Notes: generated by a model not told the origin, from the letters alone. A stretch of 54,127 nucleotides of DNA from Didymodactylos carnosus (GCA_905250885.1 CAJNOQ010000341.1:1-54127), one strand, 5' to 3'. Numbered from the stretch's first letter, positions 12,301 through 23,754 are shown. Numbers and translations are program-made.

Positions 12301-14125
12301 TAATGAAATTTCTTATCGGATTTGTTCTGACAATTACGATCGGGCAGAAACCGTTAAAAACAAATATTCCTATGATTTTGTACAGGAGTGTATCTTCAAT
12401 ACGACTATTTTAGTTCATTGAAAAACGTTTTTCTCACTGTTTTATTGCTTGTAAAGTGATTTTTTTAATATGATTTCCGGCTAGAAACAATGATGTGACA
12501 TGAGAACAACGAATATGGGTTAATTTTGCTAATGAAATTGGAATCTCTTTAAAATAATTGAATGCCAGTGAAATATCTTTTAAACGTTTTAAGTTTTCTA
12601 TTTCAATTGGCAACACATAAATACAATTATTTTGTAGATGAAGTAACTCCAAGCTAAAATTAGAACGAAAAGATACGATTGTATATAATCTGAACAATGA
12701 TAAAACTTCATTATCACTTACCATTGTAAATTTTCAATTTCGGGTGCAATTGTTGTTATTCGATTACTTGCTAAATTAAGCTCAACTAATCGATGTAAAT
12801 CACAAATAACTAATGGAAATTGTTTTAATTCATTATCAGCCAAATTTAAACTAACCAAATTTTGAAAACGACATATATCGTCTAACCAGCCTAATTCAAA
12901 ATAAAACATAATTTAATTTATGCTCTTTTTTAACGTAACTAACTTTAAACCTACCCACAGTATATTGATATTCTTCTGTTTGTCTTAATCTTAAATTATT
13001 ATGTCTAAGATTTAAGACAGATAATGCCTGATTTATAAATAAATTTTGTGGTATTAATTCTAGATGACTAGACGAATAATCAGCTATATCTATCACTTTG
13101 TTCGTTGTCTATAATAAAATACAAAAAAAATTGAAAATTATATTAATATCGAATAAATTAAACATACTTTCCGCATTCGTTTTAACCATTGGCTATATTC
13201 TTCATCGTTATTTAATGCCATATACAATGATCCATGACCATCTACAGACAACTTTAAACAATAAGGTTTTTCTTTTAAACGAACTTCTTCAACATTTGCA
13301 CGATTTAGTTCAACAACAAATGGATTTGTATTGGCATCTTAAAGAATAAAACAACACATACATTAATAGGAAAACATTTTTATTATTATAATTTGTCCAA
13401 CCAGGATATATTGTGAGTCGACAATTTGATATTATACATTTTCGTTTAAACCATTTTCGCCTAAATTTTCCTTTTCGAATCCAAACATACGTTGATAGAT
13501 TATTCTCTTGTAATTTTTCATCAAATATTAGACGACCTAAATAAAATAAATATAGTAAATAATGTCTAAATTAAATTTGACAAACACTTTTTTTCAAAAA
13601 AATAGCTAATGACCTTCCTACTCTGTGATTTTCAAGGAGAAATACTGTTTTTGTTAAAAGACTAGTACCTGTCAAAAATCTTATTAAATATCCTAGATCA
13701 TGTTTTTGTCCTTCTTGTTGTATTCGTTTAATATTGTTAAAGCCAATAGATAATAAATATTCATATTGAATAAATAATGGTTTATCATATGAGTTTAAAT
13801 GTTTTAATCTATCTCCATTGTATTGAACATACCAAGTTTGACTATTCAACTGACGATTTAATCGAGAACAAATTTGTTCAACCGTTGTCCAGATTGTACA
13901 CGGAATTAATTTTGATCGTTGAAAATTGTTATTACCACATAGAATTGGATCATATAAACGAATAAAACCATTATTTATATCGCTTATTAACCATTCATCA
14001 TTTTTTAAACGATAATTATTTGTGTTTAAAGTTAGACTATTGTTGTTCTCATCTGCATTTTCTCCCTCATTCGATGACCACAATGGTATTAGATTATCGT
14101 TTGATGGTGATAACTGAGTATACAT
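3325..14125 (-). CDS. PHLPP: PH domain and leucine-rich repeat protein phosphatase (PHLPP-type)
   Basis: I place 19 exons: 14125-13669, 13536-13402, 13337-13168, 13108-12955, 12890-12722, 12653-12438, 10734-10496, 9456-9396, 9333-9235, 9168-9010, 8937-8740, 8681-8516, 7498-7368, 7305-7192, 7107-6910, 6505-6016, 5895-5652, 4476-3909 and 3847-3325. They sum to 4491 nt (1496 residues). Order of domains: Ras-association-like region (about 40-150, DEWLISDINNGFIRLYD), PH domain (about 153-254, ending EEYSQWLKRMRK), roughly 20 leucine-rich repeats (255-785), PP2C-like domain (785-1133, FDGGHNNEVP at 847) and an acidic Ser/Asn-rich tail. The domain order is that of animal PHLPP, which dephosphorylates the hydrophobic motif of Akt and PKC at membranes. 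The last residues ITRL fit a class I PDZ ligand, as in vertebrate PHLPP. Odd points: the second PP2C metal loop reads ANNLLWQ instead of the usual (S/A)DGLWD, and a poly-Asn/Ser stretch interrupts the PP2C domain. The start is uncertain: the frame is open up to 14326, and an ATG at 14360 is one base out of frame. Confidence 0.9.
4477..5651 (-). other. Long intron 17 of PHLPP with a short tandem repeat
   Basis: This 1175 bp intron is far longer than the usual 55-70 bp. At 5083-5199 a unit of about 68 bp, beginning AAAATCAC(C/T)TACTCAGGTGC, occurs twice in tandem with some divergence. GGGGTG-type sequence near both ends hints at an old insertion, but I could not define terminal repeats. No coding signal is visible. 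Confidence 0.55.
6376..6409. repeat. Trinucleotide microsatellite inside PHLPP exon 16
   Basis: A run of ATT followed by TTG triplets on the + strand encodes consecutive asparagines on the minus strand, followed by Ser/Thr-rich sequence. It lies in a loop of the PP2C-like domain and keeps the frame. Confidence 0.9.
7499..8515 (-). other. Long intron 12 of PHLPP, no insert recognised
   Basis: This 1017 bp intron joins exon 12 (ending at 8516) and exon 13 (starting at 7498) in phase 0. It is AT-rich and has no protein-like frame and no clear terminal inverted repeats, unlike the other two kilobase-size introns of the gene. Confidence 0.5.
9501..10427. mobile_element. Non-autonomous element with long terminal inverted repeats in PHLPP intron 7
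   Basis: The ends CTTAGGG(T/C)AATCCAAAAG are inverted copies, and similarity continues inward for about 300 bp on each side (left to about 9830, right from about 10125). Both ends are directly flanked by TA (9499-9500 and 10428-10429), the target-site signature of Tc1/mariner-type elements. There is no transposase frame, so mobilisation would need help from elsewhere. Removing it leaves an intron of about 110 bp. The inner arms resemble sequence at about 24220-24310, so parts belong to a dispersed family. Confidence 0.75.
11601..12180. mobile_element. Near-perfect palindromic element in PHLPP intron 6
   Basis: The arms at about 11601-11880 and 11925-12180 are inverted copies of some 260-280 bp with few mismatches, starting ACGAGGGAACCTCACCAAC at the outer ends. 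The centre is a short non-palindromic loop. No transposase is present. I could not identify a convincing target duplication. It sits in the 1.7 kb intron between exons 6 and 7, and the splice junctions are untouched. The weak divergence between arms suggests a recent insertion or gene conversion. Confidence 0.8.
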
Positions 14126-15219
14126 TGGTATGTTAACGGAAATATTGTTAGACGATGACGAAATATAAGATGAACCATTGCCATTTTCAACACCAACAGT
14201 AACATATTGTTTTAAGTGTTGACGATTGGGATAACGAAAATCATTCGATATATGATGTTTCTTATGAAGATATATAGACGATACACTTGATGAATCCAGA
14301 TTCGATAATCGACGATAATTTATTGATTATGGGAGCATTTTCTTCTTCATTTACATTCATATTTTTTTTTAATCACATATGTGAGACTTAAAACTCAAGG
14401 AAAAGTAAATTAAATAATCGAGTCAACTGCAGAGCATTTTTCATTCAAAGCATTTCGAATCGTTAACTCTATCGCCAATCACAATGATCTTTCAAAAAAA
14501 CTAAATGTAATCCCGTTTAAGTTACCTATTTATTAATAAAACTATGGTTTTGTATGGAGGATGTAACTTGGTGCATATTTTGGAAATGGACAGTGGTTTC
14601 AGCTGTTTCCCTGTTACTCAGAAAACAACTCTTCAATACTTGTAGAAAAATGTAGACACAGTTCGAAACAATTTTTCCCCTAAGCATAACACCGTTTTTT
14701 TTTCATTTTTCTATATTCTTGTCCATAAATGAGGATGAACGATCAGTCTGAAAAAGAAAAATAGTATGTTCCTCGGTTGTTGAAAAATCCGATTAATTCA
14801 ATGAAAGTTTCAGAGAAAGTGTGACACAAATGAAAATTTTCGAATCTATTTTTCTTTTTTTTACTTCTGCTAACATTGATGAGATATCTACTACTGTAGA
14901 CTATAGAGCGTACTGTTCTGTAGGTATCTTAGTAACGGTAGCAAGAACATAAAAAGCAAAACACATTTCTGAAACTTTAATATTTGCGTGTGCATTTCTT
15001 TGTAACTTTCATTCGCTCAATTGCAATTTTTTTGGCGCAATAGAAGAGCATAAAATAAAGGATTCGTCCTGTTAATGAAAGGTTTGAAAGATGAAGTAGC
15101 GACATATTGAAACCTCCTTATTGTCAAAAAGTATCAAATGTACTTTTTTTATACAGTTAACTAAAAGATTCTCATTGTCAGCCGACATCTTATCTATTTT
15201 ATATTGAATCGTTCGAGAA
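14126..15219. promoter_or_regulatory. Shared divergent upstream region of the PHLPP and ODAD4-type genes
   Basis: The two genes are transcribed away from each other from the ends of this 1.1 kb stretch, so it must hold both promoters. I see no certain TATA box or binding site. On the minus strand, an ATG at 14360 opens a 32-codon frame. It is either a small upstream open reading frame or a frame-shifted extension of PHLPP exon 1. Confidence 0.5.
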
Positions 15220-18200
15220 ATGGTGAAAAAAGACGATGAAATTAGTATTTCATCGGAAACGAAGGGTCCGGTTAAAAGTTTCGGAGCATTAATGGGCGAA
15301 GGTGAAAAGTTTTCACGTGATAAACTATATACAAAAGCTGTCCAATGTTATACAGAAGTAAGCATTACTCCTAAAAATATTTAGCATAGTACATTGCTTT
15401 TTCTAATAAATATTTTTATTTAGGCTCTTGATCTCCTCCCGCCTGATGATGACAAATCTAGTCCAAAGGATACAAATGATCGTCTTCAAGGATTAGTAGC
15501 TCGTTCAGCATGCTATTTAAAAATTGGCAAAAATGACTTAGCATTACAAGATGCTGAAGAGTCGTTAAAACGAAATAAAGAATACTCAAAAGTAGATATA
15601 CATTTAATTATCTTATATGAATTATTTTTAGTCAATAATTTTTGTTTTATTTTCAGGGTTTATATCAGAAAGCCGAAGCACTCTATGCAACTGGTGAATT
15701 TGAACTAGCCTTAATGTTTTATCATCGTGGTAAAAAATTACGTGGAGATTTAAAAGAATTTCAACTAGGAATAAATAAAGCTCAAGAAGCAATCGATAAT
15801 AGTGTTGGTGGTAAGCGAGATGATAATAGAATCTATAAGAAGTAGTTTATTGGACATTGTTTATTGTTTTGTCTCTTTTAGATCCAAATCGTGTTAAACT
15901 TGAAGCCAGTGGCGATCTATCCTATTTTTACAAAAATGACGAGGTATACTTAGAATTTTTCTTAGTAATTGTATTGTGACATTTAACTGACAAATCTTTC
16001 GATTATAATAAAATTATGTTTTCAGGACGAATCGAAAAAGGTGAAAGAGAGAGAGAGTTTGTTGATTGCGAAATTTATGTGTGTCTATCTAATGCAAATG
16101 TGTGATATCCAAATCACTTTTTGATTATGTATTCTTATTTGAATGAAATTCGAATGCACGTGTACTGAAATATTATTTTTTTTTTTGTTATACTAACAAT
16201 TTTAAGTGTTTTTAAACGAAAACTTTCTAAAGAAAGTTTGTTTATAAACAAGATTTGATCTAATAACGTTCAGGTCCTCTAGCTTATATAAATATTTTAT
16301 GTGCCTTTGTCGAATCTGATAATTAAGCTCTTCTATTCGCTGCAATTGGCTAAAAAACTTTATCAGAGTTTATTAATTTAAATCAGTTAGATAGAGAAAA
16401 CCTCTCAGTTGGTTTAGAGAAATGATAATCATATCGCAAAAAACTTGATTATTGTCCGTTGCGTGAGGGCCAGAGATATGTGAAGGGTAATACCATCTCT
16501 ACACTAGAGAAAAAAAAATCTGAATCAAGTTAGATGCCTTTTTTTCTGAGATGTTTATTTCCCTATCGACTCTATTAGATTTCGATACAACGCATTATGC
16601 TTTGGCTTGAATTTTTCGCGAGAAAGCTCATTTTGTGTTACTTTCTTCCAAATCTTTTCTTTTGCTTTTTTCTCTCGGCATGGTACTGATTGTTACTGAA
16701 AATTTATTTAACTTTGAATGCATTTAAATACTTCAATAATTGTTTAAAATAATCAACTTCTGCTACGAACAATCTACTTGTTAACAGAATCATTATCTGC
16801 TATTTAAAAATAAATATGACAGTTTATAATAACATATTATTTTCTATATAGGAAAATAAATTTTCTATTATTAGGTTTTCGAACATTTTCTTTAACGCTA
16901 TTATTAAGTTCAATTTTTATTAAAATCTATCGTTCATATTTATCAAGTGTTATCGTAACTTCTATGATATTTTTGGTTATAAAATTCTATTTATTATTTG
17001 TATTTTTAATAGAAAAAGAAGCAACCAGTTGGCTATATTCGACCATCTCAGAAAAAAGAGACAACTATTCAACGAAAACCACGTCAAACAGTATCTAATC
17101 CAAAGACAACAAAACAACTATTAGGTGATTTATATGCTGATCGCGCTTATTTAGAAAGTTTGATTAACGATAATAGTAAGTATCCAAAAAAATGAAGATT
17201 ATGAACTTCTTTCAGAGTTGTTGTTGTTTATAATAGCTGTAACAAAACAGAATACAAAATCTGGCGATGCTATTTATCAATTGGCTAGTGACGGTTTAGA
17301 CTATCTAGATAGTCGTACAGACTTTTGGCGTCAACAACAACCGTTATATGCGCGACCCAAAATGGTTAAACGTCAAGGTGGCGATGATGAACCATTAAAA
17401 CATATCCGACGTGAACTGGAAGCAATCGATGATTGTAAATAAGAAAATATTCAATTTTATTGATAAGAATTACGATAAGTTATATGATTTTAGTGCAAAA
17501 TATGGATCAATTTCGTGATGCTCAACGTCGTGCACATAAACTACAAGAATATAGTGAACGATTAGATGAACGAAAATATACAGAAAAATGGTCGGTTTTA
17601 GCCGATGTACAAAGTCGTCTCGGTAATGCTTATCTAGAATTAGGTGATTACGCAAAATCATTAGATCATCATAACAAAGATTTAAAACTTTCCGAAACAA
17701 GGTATATCATAATTATTTTATTAGTCAAATAACTGCACAATTACCACTAAAATTTTAGAGGATTTGAAGATCGTCAATCACGTGCTTTGGATAATCTTGG
17801 TCGTGTATATGCACGTAGTGGTCAATTTGCTCAAGCTATACAAGTATGGGAAAGAAAAATACCGTTAGCCACATCACCATTAGAGAAAGCATGGCTCTTT
17901 CATGAAATAGGACAATGTCATTTTGGTTTAGGTATATAATCACTATTGATACTGTTATCGAAATTTAAGTCAAAAAATCTGTTTATTTAGGTGACTACGA
18001 ACGATCTCAAGCTTATGGTAACCGTTCATTTACTGAAGCTGTAGAAGTGAGTGATCCAGTATGGCAATTAAATGCCAAAGTACTTGTTGCACATAGTCAA
18101 ACAAAATTAAGACAATATCGTGAAGCAGAAAAAACGTTTGATGAAGCGTTGGTATTAGCAAAGGATCAAAGTAAGTTTTATTTAATTTTTAGTACATGAA

Positions 18201-21200
18201 AATAGATAGTTTATCGCTTAATCAACATAATTCTAGAAGTTAAAACATCTCCAAGTAAGTTCATTGTTGTCAATGACGATATCCATTTCTACTACCAGAA
18301 AAAATGTGCATGCCAAAAAAGTGTAAAAAGATTTTCTTGAGTCTACTCTGTTTGATATTGTTGCATGTGAATGTTGCGTGTAAAAAAAAGTCTCTTTCTT
18401 TTGTTTATCACTAAACTGTTCTTAAGTAGGAAATAATGGCACAATGTCGCATGATATTCCTTTATCAGTGCCCGTTTTTATTATGTGTGCATGCATGTTT
18501 ATATACAATCTTGTATTTTCTAAAGTTTCTTTATAGTTAAAAGAGAATATTTGAATGTAAAAATGTTCCGCCTATTTTTTGCGTACATTTAACTATAAAT
18601 TCCTGTCTGTAAGTTCGATGGTACGGTGTAAACTGACAATACAATGTGTACATTTTTGATGTTTGTATTTCTTTTGCATTACATTGCAAAAATTTTGCCT
18701 CTTTTTCTTTTCTTTTGTTTCAGAGTTTCAGATTTTTTACTCCCTGATAATATTTTCATATCTCTTTTAGACGATGTTGCGGCTGAACGAGCAATCGAAC
18801 GTGCTGTAAAAGAAGTTAAAGAAAAAATTGCAAAAGGCGCTGCTGATTGTAAGTTGATGATAAACTGAGAAATATAACGAAAATAATATTGAGGTTTTTC
18901 AGTGCTCTCTTGGAGAAACAGATACAGAATAAAAATAAGATAATTTATTGATCCGTCGTTATGTACAAAACCTTCTAGTTGCACTATACATTCAAAAGAT
19001 TTTATGCTCTTTAATCTTGAATAGGATGTGTGTGTGTGTTAGTAATGATTTTTGAATGATGATCTTTTTGTATGTTTTAGCTGTACCAGATCGAGAAGGT
19101 ATGATCAAAGGCTACTTGTAACCAAAATGCCATAAACAAAATCTTTCTGTCTGTAGAAATCACCTATGAAATTAAAGTAAAGAGTAATGACAATATTGCC
19201 TATGAAAATGAAGATGGACTTGTCAAATTGAGTATCTATGGTGATAACGGTAGTTCAGGACAAATTGAATTGAGAAATGAAAATGAAGAAGCAATCAAAT
19301 TTAATCATTCAAAAACGGAAACAATAAAGAAAAAAGCATCGGATGCTGGAAAGGTAAAATGAGAAGTGAATTTTGTTGCTTCAAATATGTTGTGTTTATT
19401 GTTCAGATTACAAAAGTCACATTAACATGTGCGAATATTCAATCGTGGTGGCTAGACAGTATAGAAATACACGATCTAAAACGAAAGTCAAAACACAAGT
19501 AATTATTTCAAATATCGATATTATGTGCAAATGCGGGCAAATATATTGTTCTATTTAGATTTCCATTCAATCAGAATATTGACAGTGCGACTCCACACAC
19601 AATCGATCTATTTCAGGAAGGAAGTATGTTTGCATGTTTTTTAAATGAGTCAAGCACAGAAAATGAATATAGACTGTCATTCATTCTAAACTCCCAAAAA
19701 GCCTACAACTGGCAACTTCTACGTTTCTTGGATGTCTCGCGGACTTCACTCACTGATGTAACAGACTTTTGTGTACGTTTCAGAGTAGAATTCGTGAGAA
19801 AAAAAAAAACATGGACTTTTCTTCTTTCAAATTTATAGTGCTAAACATCCTATTTTTCTGTGCCCACAACAGAATGTACTAGATTAGCAAAACTCGTTAT
19901 TTCATTAAAAATATATGAATAAAAAAATTCACTAATGATCATGGGTGGACCGGGAAAATATTTTTAGGGGAGGGCAATACATTTTTTAGAGTAGTGTATA
20001 CACAATCGTGCTTCCCTTTACAATTTTTGTCCGTGCTAACACACTTTTTCTTCGTTTAAAGCCTATCAAATTTTTCTATCAAGAATTACTCTTGGACTCT
20101 TTATTTGAACGTCGGACACATACTCTGCTGTGAAATATAATTCTTGACAGAGCAATCGCTGCTTATTGCCCTTAATATTTTTTTCCCAGGAGGGACAATT
20201 GCCCTGCTGGCAGCCCGCCAGTGCTTCTAATGATCTTAATTCCAGCCTCCGTTCCTATATGACTATTGAAATTAAGTGTAAATATCTGTATTTTTATTAC
20301 AGCCATTGTATCACCAGCAGTCGTTGTTCGAGGACCAAATGCAGAAAAAAGTAAATCAACTCCTACATTATTCAGTAATGTCTACATCAAATAAATATGT
20401 TTGAAATTTTTTCAAATAGGAAAAACACCTGCATCTAAAGATCAGCCAAATGGAAAAAAATCCGATGTCAGTAGTGTTCCACCATCATCAAGAATATCAG
20501 ATTCAAAAGATAAAAAGAAAGATGATCGAGCGACAAAACCTGGCGATAAAACTAGTGATAAACCTAGCGATAAAACTAGCGACAAAACTAGCGACAAAAC
20601 TAGTGATAAACCTAGCGATAAAACCAGCGACAAAACTAGCGAGAAAACTAGTGATAAAAATAAGAAACAACCATCGGTAGAAAAAAGTAAATAATTGATT
20701 TTTTTTACTTCATTAGTTGTAAGATATTGCATTAACCAAATTATTTAATTATTTATTAGATGTTGAATATGTCATCAAAGTTGAAACTGGCAAGGTTCAA
20801 CTAGCTGGAACAGACGCAAAAGTATCTTTGATAATAATAGGTGAAAAGGGTTCAACAGATAAAATTAATTTGGAAACATCAGAAACAAATAAAAATCCGT
20901 TCGAAAAAGGATCAAAAGATGTATTTCGATTTCAATTGCCAGATGTTGGAGAAGTGAGTATTTTTGTTAATAATAGTTTATTATAAAGAAATTTTAAAAA
21001 CTATGGTTATATTTTTAGATTAAAAAAATTAATTTGAGTCAAGATGGAGAAAATGCTTTGAGTGGATGGTTTTGCACTTCTGTATCAATTACTGTTACAT
21101 CGGCTCCCCCAAAACGATATTTGTAAGTAAGAAATGAAACTAACCAAATTATTTAAACTTTACAAATTATTGAATAATTCATTTATTTTTCATAGCTTTC

Positions 21201-23084
21201 CTGTTGACCGTTGGCTAAGTCAAACTGATGGAGACAAATTGACAAGTTTTGAACTTCTACCAAATCAAAGACCTAATGAAACAGAAAAAGGTAATAATCT
21301 GTAGTTTTCATTCATTCATGCAATTTTATTTTATTTTTCATTAGTGATTGAATATGAAATATCTGTTCAAACGGGTAATGAACGTTCATCTGGTACTGAC
21401 GCAAACGTATTTCTTTCGTTGTATGGTGATAAAAATAACATACTTAAACATCAATTAAAAAAGCCTGAAAGTGACAAAGATCCATTTGAAAAGGGTCAAA
21501 AAGATGAATTCTATTTTACAGATATTGATATTGGAAAAGTAAGTAATGAAATTCTTATTTAGAATGATAAGTTCTATCTTGTACAATTAAAAATAAATTA
21601 AATCTATCTTTTATAGTTAAAAAAAATTAATATTCAACATGATGGCACCTCAACGGGATCTGGTTGGTACTTGGATAATATCTCAGTTAAATTACCAGCT
21701 AGAAATGAAACATACAAGTAAGAAAAAAAACAACGACAAAATATATTCTATTTATTTTATAAATCTTTATTTTCTATTAAGTTTTCCTGTGGATCGTTGG
21801 TTGGATGAAAGTGAAGGTGACAAGAGAATAAGTCTAGATTTAGAACCAAATAAAAAACCAACAAATAAAGTTGGTATGTATCAAGAAATTTATATAAGTC
21901 TATTTTAATTAATATATGATCATTTTTCACTCTCAGAAGAGGAATTAAAAAAAGAAGAAACAGTTGAAGGAGTCGAATATGATGAGTTTTTTGATAAAGA
22001 TTCTGATGGTTTGTATTGATCATTATATGCAAACGATTATATATGCTGCTATACTATAAATGTCTTGCCTTTTCTCAATATAAATTGCTCTTGTTATTCC
22101 TTTCTATCGGGAGGGGGATATATGTGCTTGCTTTCATTATCCCCTATTGAAAATAGATTTTAAGTCAGATTAATCTGAATTTTTTTTATTTTAGAGGAAC
22201 CAAAACCGGAAAAATCAGGTAAATTTTTTAGATCATAACTTAAAATTTCTGATTATATGAGTTTGATATTTGATATAGGTATAGAATATAAAATAACAGT
22301 AAAAACGGGTGATAAGACTGGTGCGGGCACTGGTAAGAGAACTGATATTTTGTTATTATTCTATTTAAAAAAATGAATTATTTAATTTTTGTTAGATGCC
22401 AATGTTTATATAAGTCTATATGGTGACGAAGCGAAAGTAGAACGTTTACAATTAAGAGAATCTGTTGATAAAAAACTAGATTTATTTAAATCAGGATCGA
22501 AAGATGAATTTCAATTCAATGAATTAGATGTATCAAAAGTATGTCAATATTTACATTCAAAAAGGAGAAAAACTAAATTAGTCATCATTATTTGGTTTGT
22601 TTTGTTATAGATAAAAAATATTCGTATTGAGCACGATGGAACAGGTAGTGTAACGTTATTTAACAAGAGATTATATCTTGAAATGAATTATATTTAACAA
22701 TTATTCATGTTAGGAATTGGCGCCGGATGGTATTTAGACTGGATTGAAGTTTGTATTGTACCTCGTAACGAAACATACAAGTAAATATTGACTGATAACA
22801 TATTCTTTCTTTCTTACCATATTGTTTATTTTTCTTAAATGTAGATTTCCTGTTGACCGATGGTTAGATACAGGAGAAGGAGATCGTCTTTTAGCACTCG
22901 ATCTTCAACCAGATAAACGTCCTGGACAACAAAAAGGTAATGATTTAAATATTATTTAACATTTATTATATCTATCCTTTGAAGAGTTACTTTGAAATGG
23001 TCTAGAAAGAGATTTCTATAATAATTGATATTTTCAGATGATGTGGATGAGAAAAAAGATGATGACGAAGCAAAAGTTGAATAG
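15220..23084 (+). CDS. ODAD4/TTC25-type TPR protein fused to about four PLAT domains
   Basis: I place 32 exons: 15220-15357, 15424-15591, 15657-15810, 15882-15943, 16026-16040, 17013-17175, 17237-17434, 17494-17701, 17759-17931, 17991-18170, 18237-18254, 18771-18848, 19081-19098, 19157-19353, 19407-19498, 19559-19623, 20303-20350, 20420-20686, 20760-20953, 21019-21122, 21196-21290, 21345-21538, 21617-21717, 21782-21873, 21937-22008, 22195-22218, 22279-22332, 22396-22538, 22611-22644, 22714-22780, 22845-22936 and 23038-23084. They sum to 3555 nt (1184 residues). Residues 1-520 follow ODAD4/TTC25, which helps dock outer dynein arms on ciliary doublets: TPRs near the start (LYQKAEALYATGEFELALMF), then TTKQLLGDLYADRAYLESL, DFWRQQQPLYARPK and a second TPR block (RALDNLGRVYARSGQFAQAI). 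After that come PLAT-like repeats at about 525-640, 748-878, 879-1007 and 1040-1169, recognisable by EYEISVQTG, DANVFLSLYGD, SGWYLDNISV and FPVDRWL. A DKTS-repeat linker separates the first two, and the tail is acidic. The frame and splice phases continue through the junction, so I read one fused gene. Exons of 15, 18, 18 and 24 nt are the least certain. Confidence 0.88.
19941..20226. mobile_element. Short non-autonomous insertion in an intron of the ODAD4-type gene
   Basis: The same 9 bases, CTAATGATC, flank the segment on both sides (19932-19940 and 20227-20235), a target duplication of the size made by cut-and-paste elements. Inside the ends, GGTGGACCGGGAAAA on the left and the reverse complement of GGCGGGCTGCCAGCAGGG on the right are only weakly alike, followed by AATATTT-type sequence in both. 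No coding capacity. An 8-base duplication with a hAT-like end is an alternative reading. Confidence 0.6.
20545..20664 (+). repeat. Coding 12-bp minisatellite (DKTS/DKPS repeats)
   Basis: About ten tandem copies of a 12 bp unit, GATAAAACTAGC with variants, encode DKTS, DKPS and EKTS in a row within exon 18 of the ODAD4-PLAT gene. The unit length preserves the frame, so copy number can change without breaking the protein. It forms a charged, probably disordered linker between the first and second PLAT-like domains. Confidence 0.92.
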
Positions 23085-23186
23085 TATGATTTCTGATTAT
23101 TTTTGGCTGCTAAATTTAATTTTTTTCACAGTGGCTATATTTGAGACATAAGCCAATGTGTGTGTATGTGTGTTTTATAGCTACAT

Positions 23187-23192
23187 AATAAA
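23187..23192 (+). terminator. Polyadenylation signal AATAAA of the ODAD4-type gene
   Basis: A canonical AATAAA lies about 100 bp after the TAG at 23082-23084. It is the first such hexamer downstream and is followed by T-rich sequence. Confidence 0.55.
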
Positions 23193-23256
23193 TTGAAGTA
23201 GCTATAGAAAATAAGTTTGAAATTCACCGTATCTTTTACTAACATAATGAAATTAG

Positions 23257-23259
<3 letters not shown>

Positions 23260-23290
<31 letters not shown>
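23260..23290. repeat. TA dinucleotide microsatellite
   Basis: A pure run of AT/TA about 31 bp long that abuts the left end of the foldback element. It may be the original target sequence. Confidence 0.9.
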
Positions 23291-23295
<5 letters not shown>

Positions 23296-23496
23296 AGGCA
23301 AACTTAGAATTCAGGCAAATTCCGAATTTGTCTAGGCAAAATTAGAATTCTAAGTTTGACTGAGCAAAATTGGAATTCTAAGTGTGACTAAGTGAGTAAA
23401 AATTAGAATTTAGGCAAAACTGGAACTAAAATGGGAAAATCAGAGATCACAACTGATAAAGTCATAAAATTAATTATATGTGCTAAAATCATGCTC

Positions 23497-23754
23497 TTAG
23501 TTTCTCCTGCTAGGTAATAAGCCATACTCACCCACTGATGTATTAGATGGATTAGAAGGAACTTGAATTAAAGAATAATCACAATCTCGAAAAGGAGTGA
23601 TTAGCTGAGAAGCTAGAGCATCTGTGTGTGACCATGAAAGAAACAATTGTTTTAATTCAATTGTAACTCTTGCAATAAACTCCTTTCCATTATCACTATG
23701 AAGCAACCGTGGTGGACCAAAAGCAACTGTGAACTTTATAATTGAACTCCCTCT
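23497..23754 (-). pseudogene. Integrase core fragment, left-arm copy
   Basis: The translation contains GPPRLLHSDNGKEF, typical of the second catalytic Asp region (D-N-G) of DDE integrases in Ty3-like or Ginger-like elements. After about 30 further integrase-like residues the frame drifts into unrecognised sequence and stops. The upstream catalytic Asp and downstream Glu regions are missing, so it cannot be an active enzyme. Confidence 0.6.

Noticed and set aside
17470..17700. Minus-strand frame of 76 codons
   Set aside because: Antisense of the TPR exon 17494-17701, whose plus-strand translation matches ODAD4.
18679..18984. Minus-strand frame of 101 codons
   Set aside because: Antisense of exon 12 and its introns in the ODAD4-type gene; low-complexity translation.
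20442..20732. Minus-strand frame rich in Leu-Ser-Leu-Val repeats
   Set aside because: It is the antisense reading of the DKTS minisatellite exon; the plus strand continues a well-supported spliced gene.
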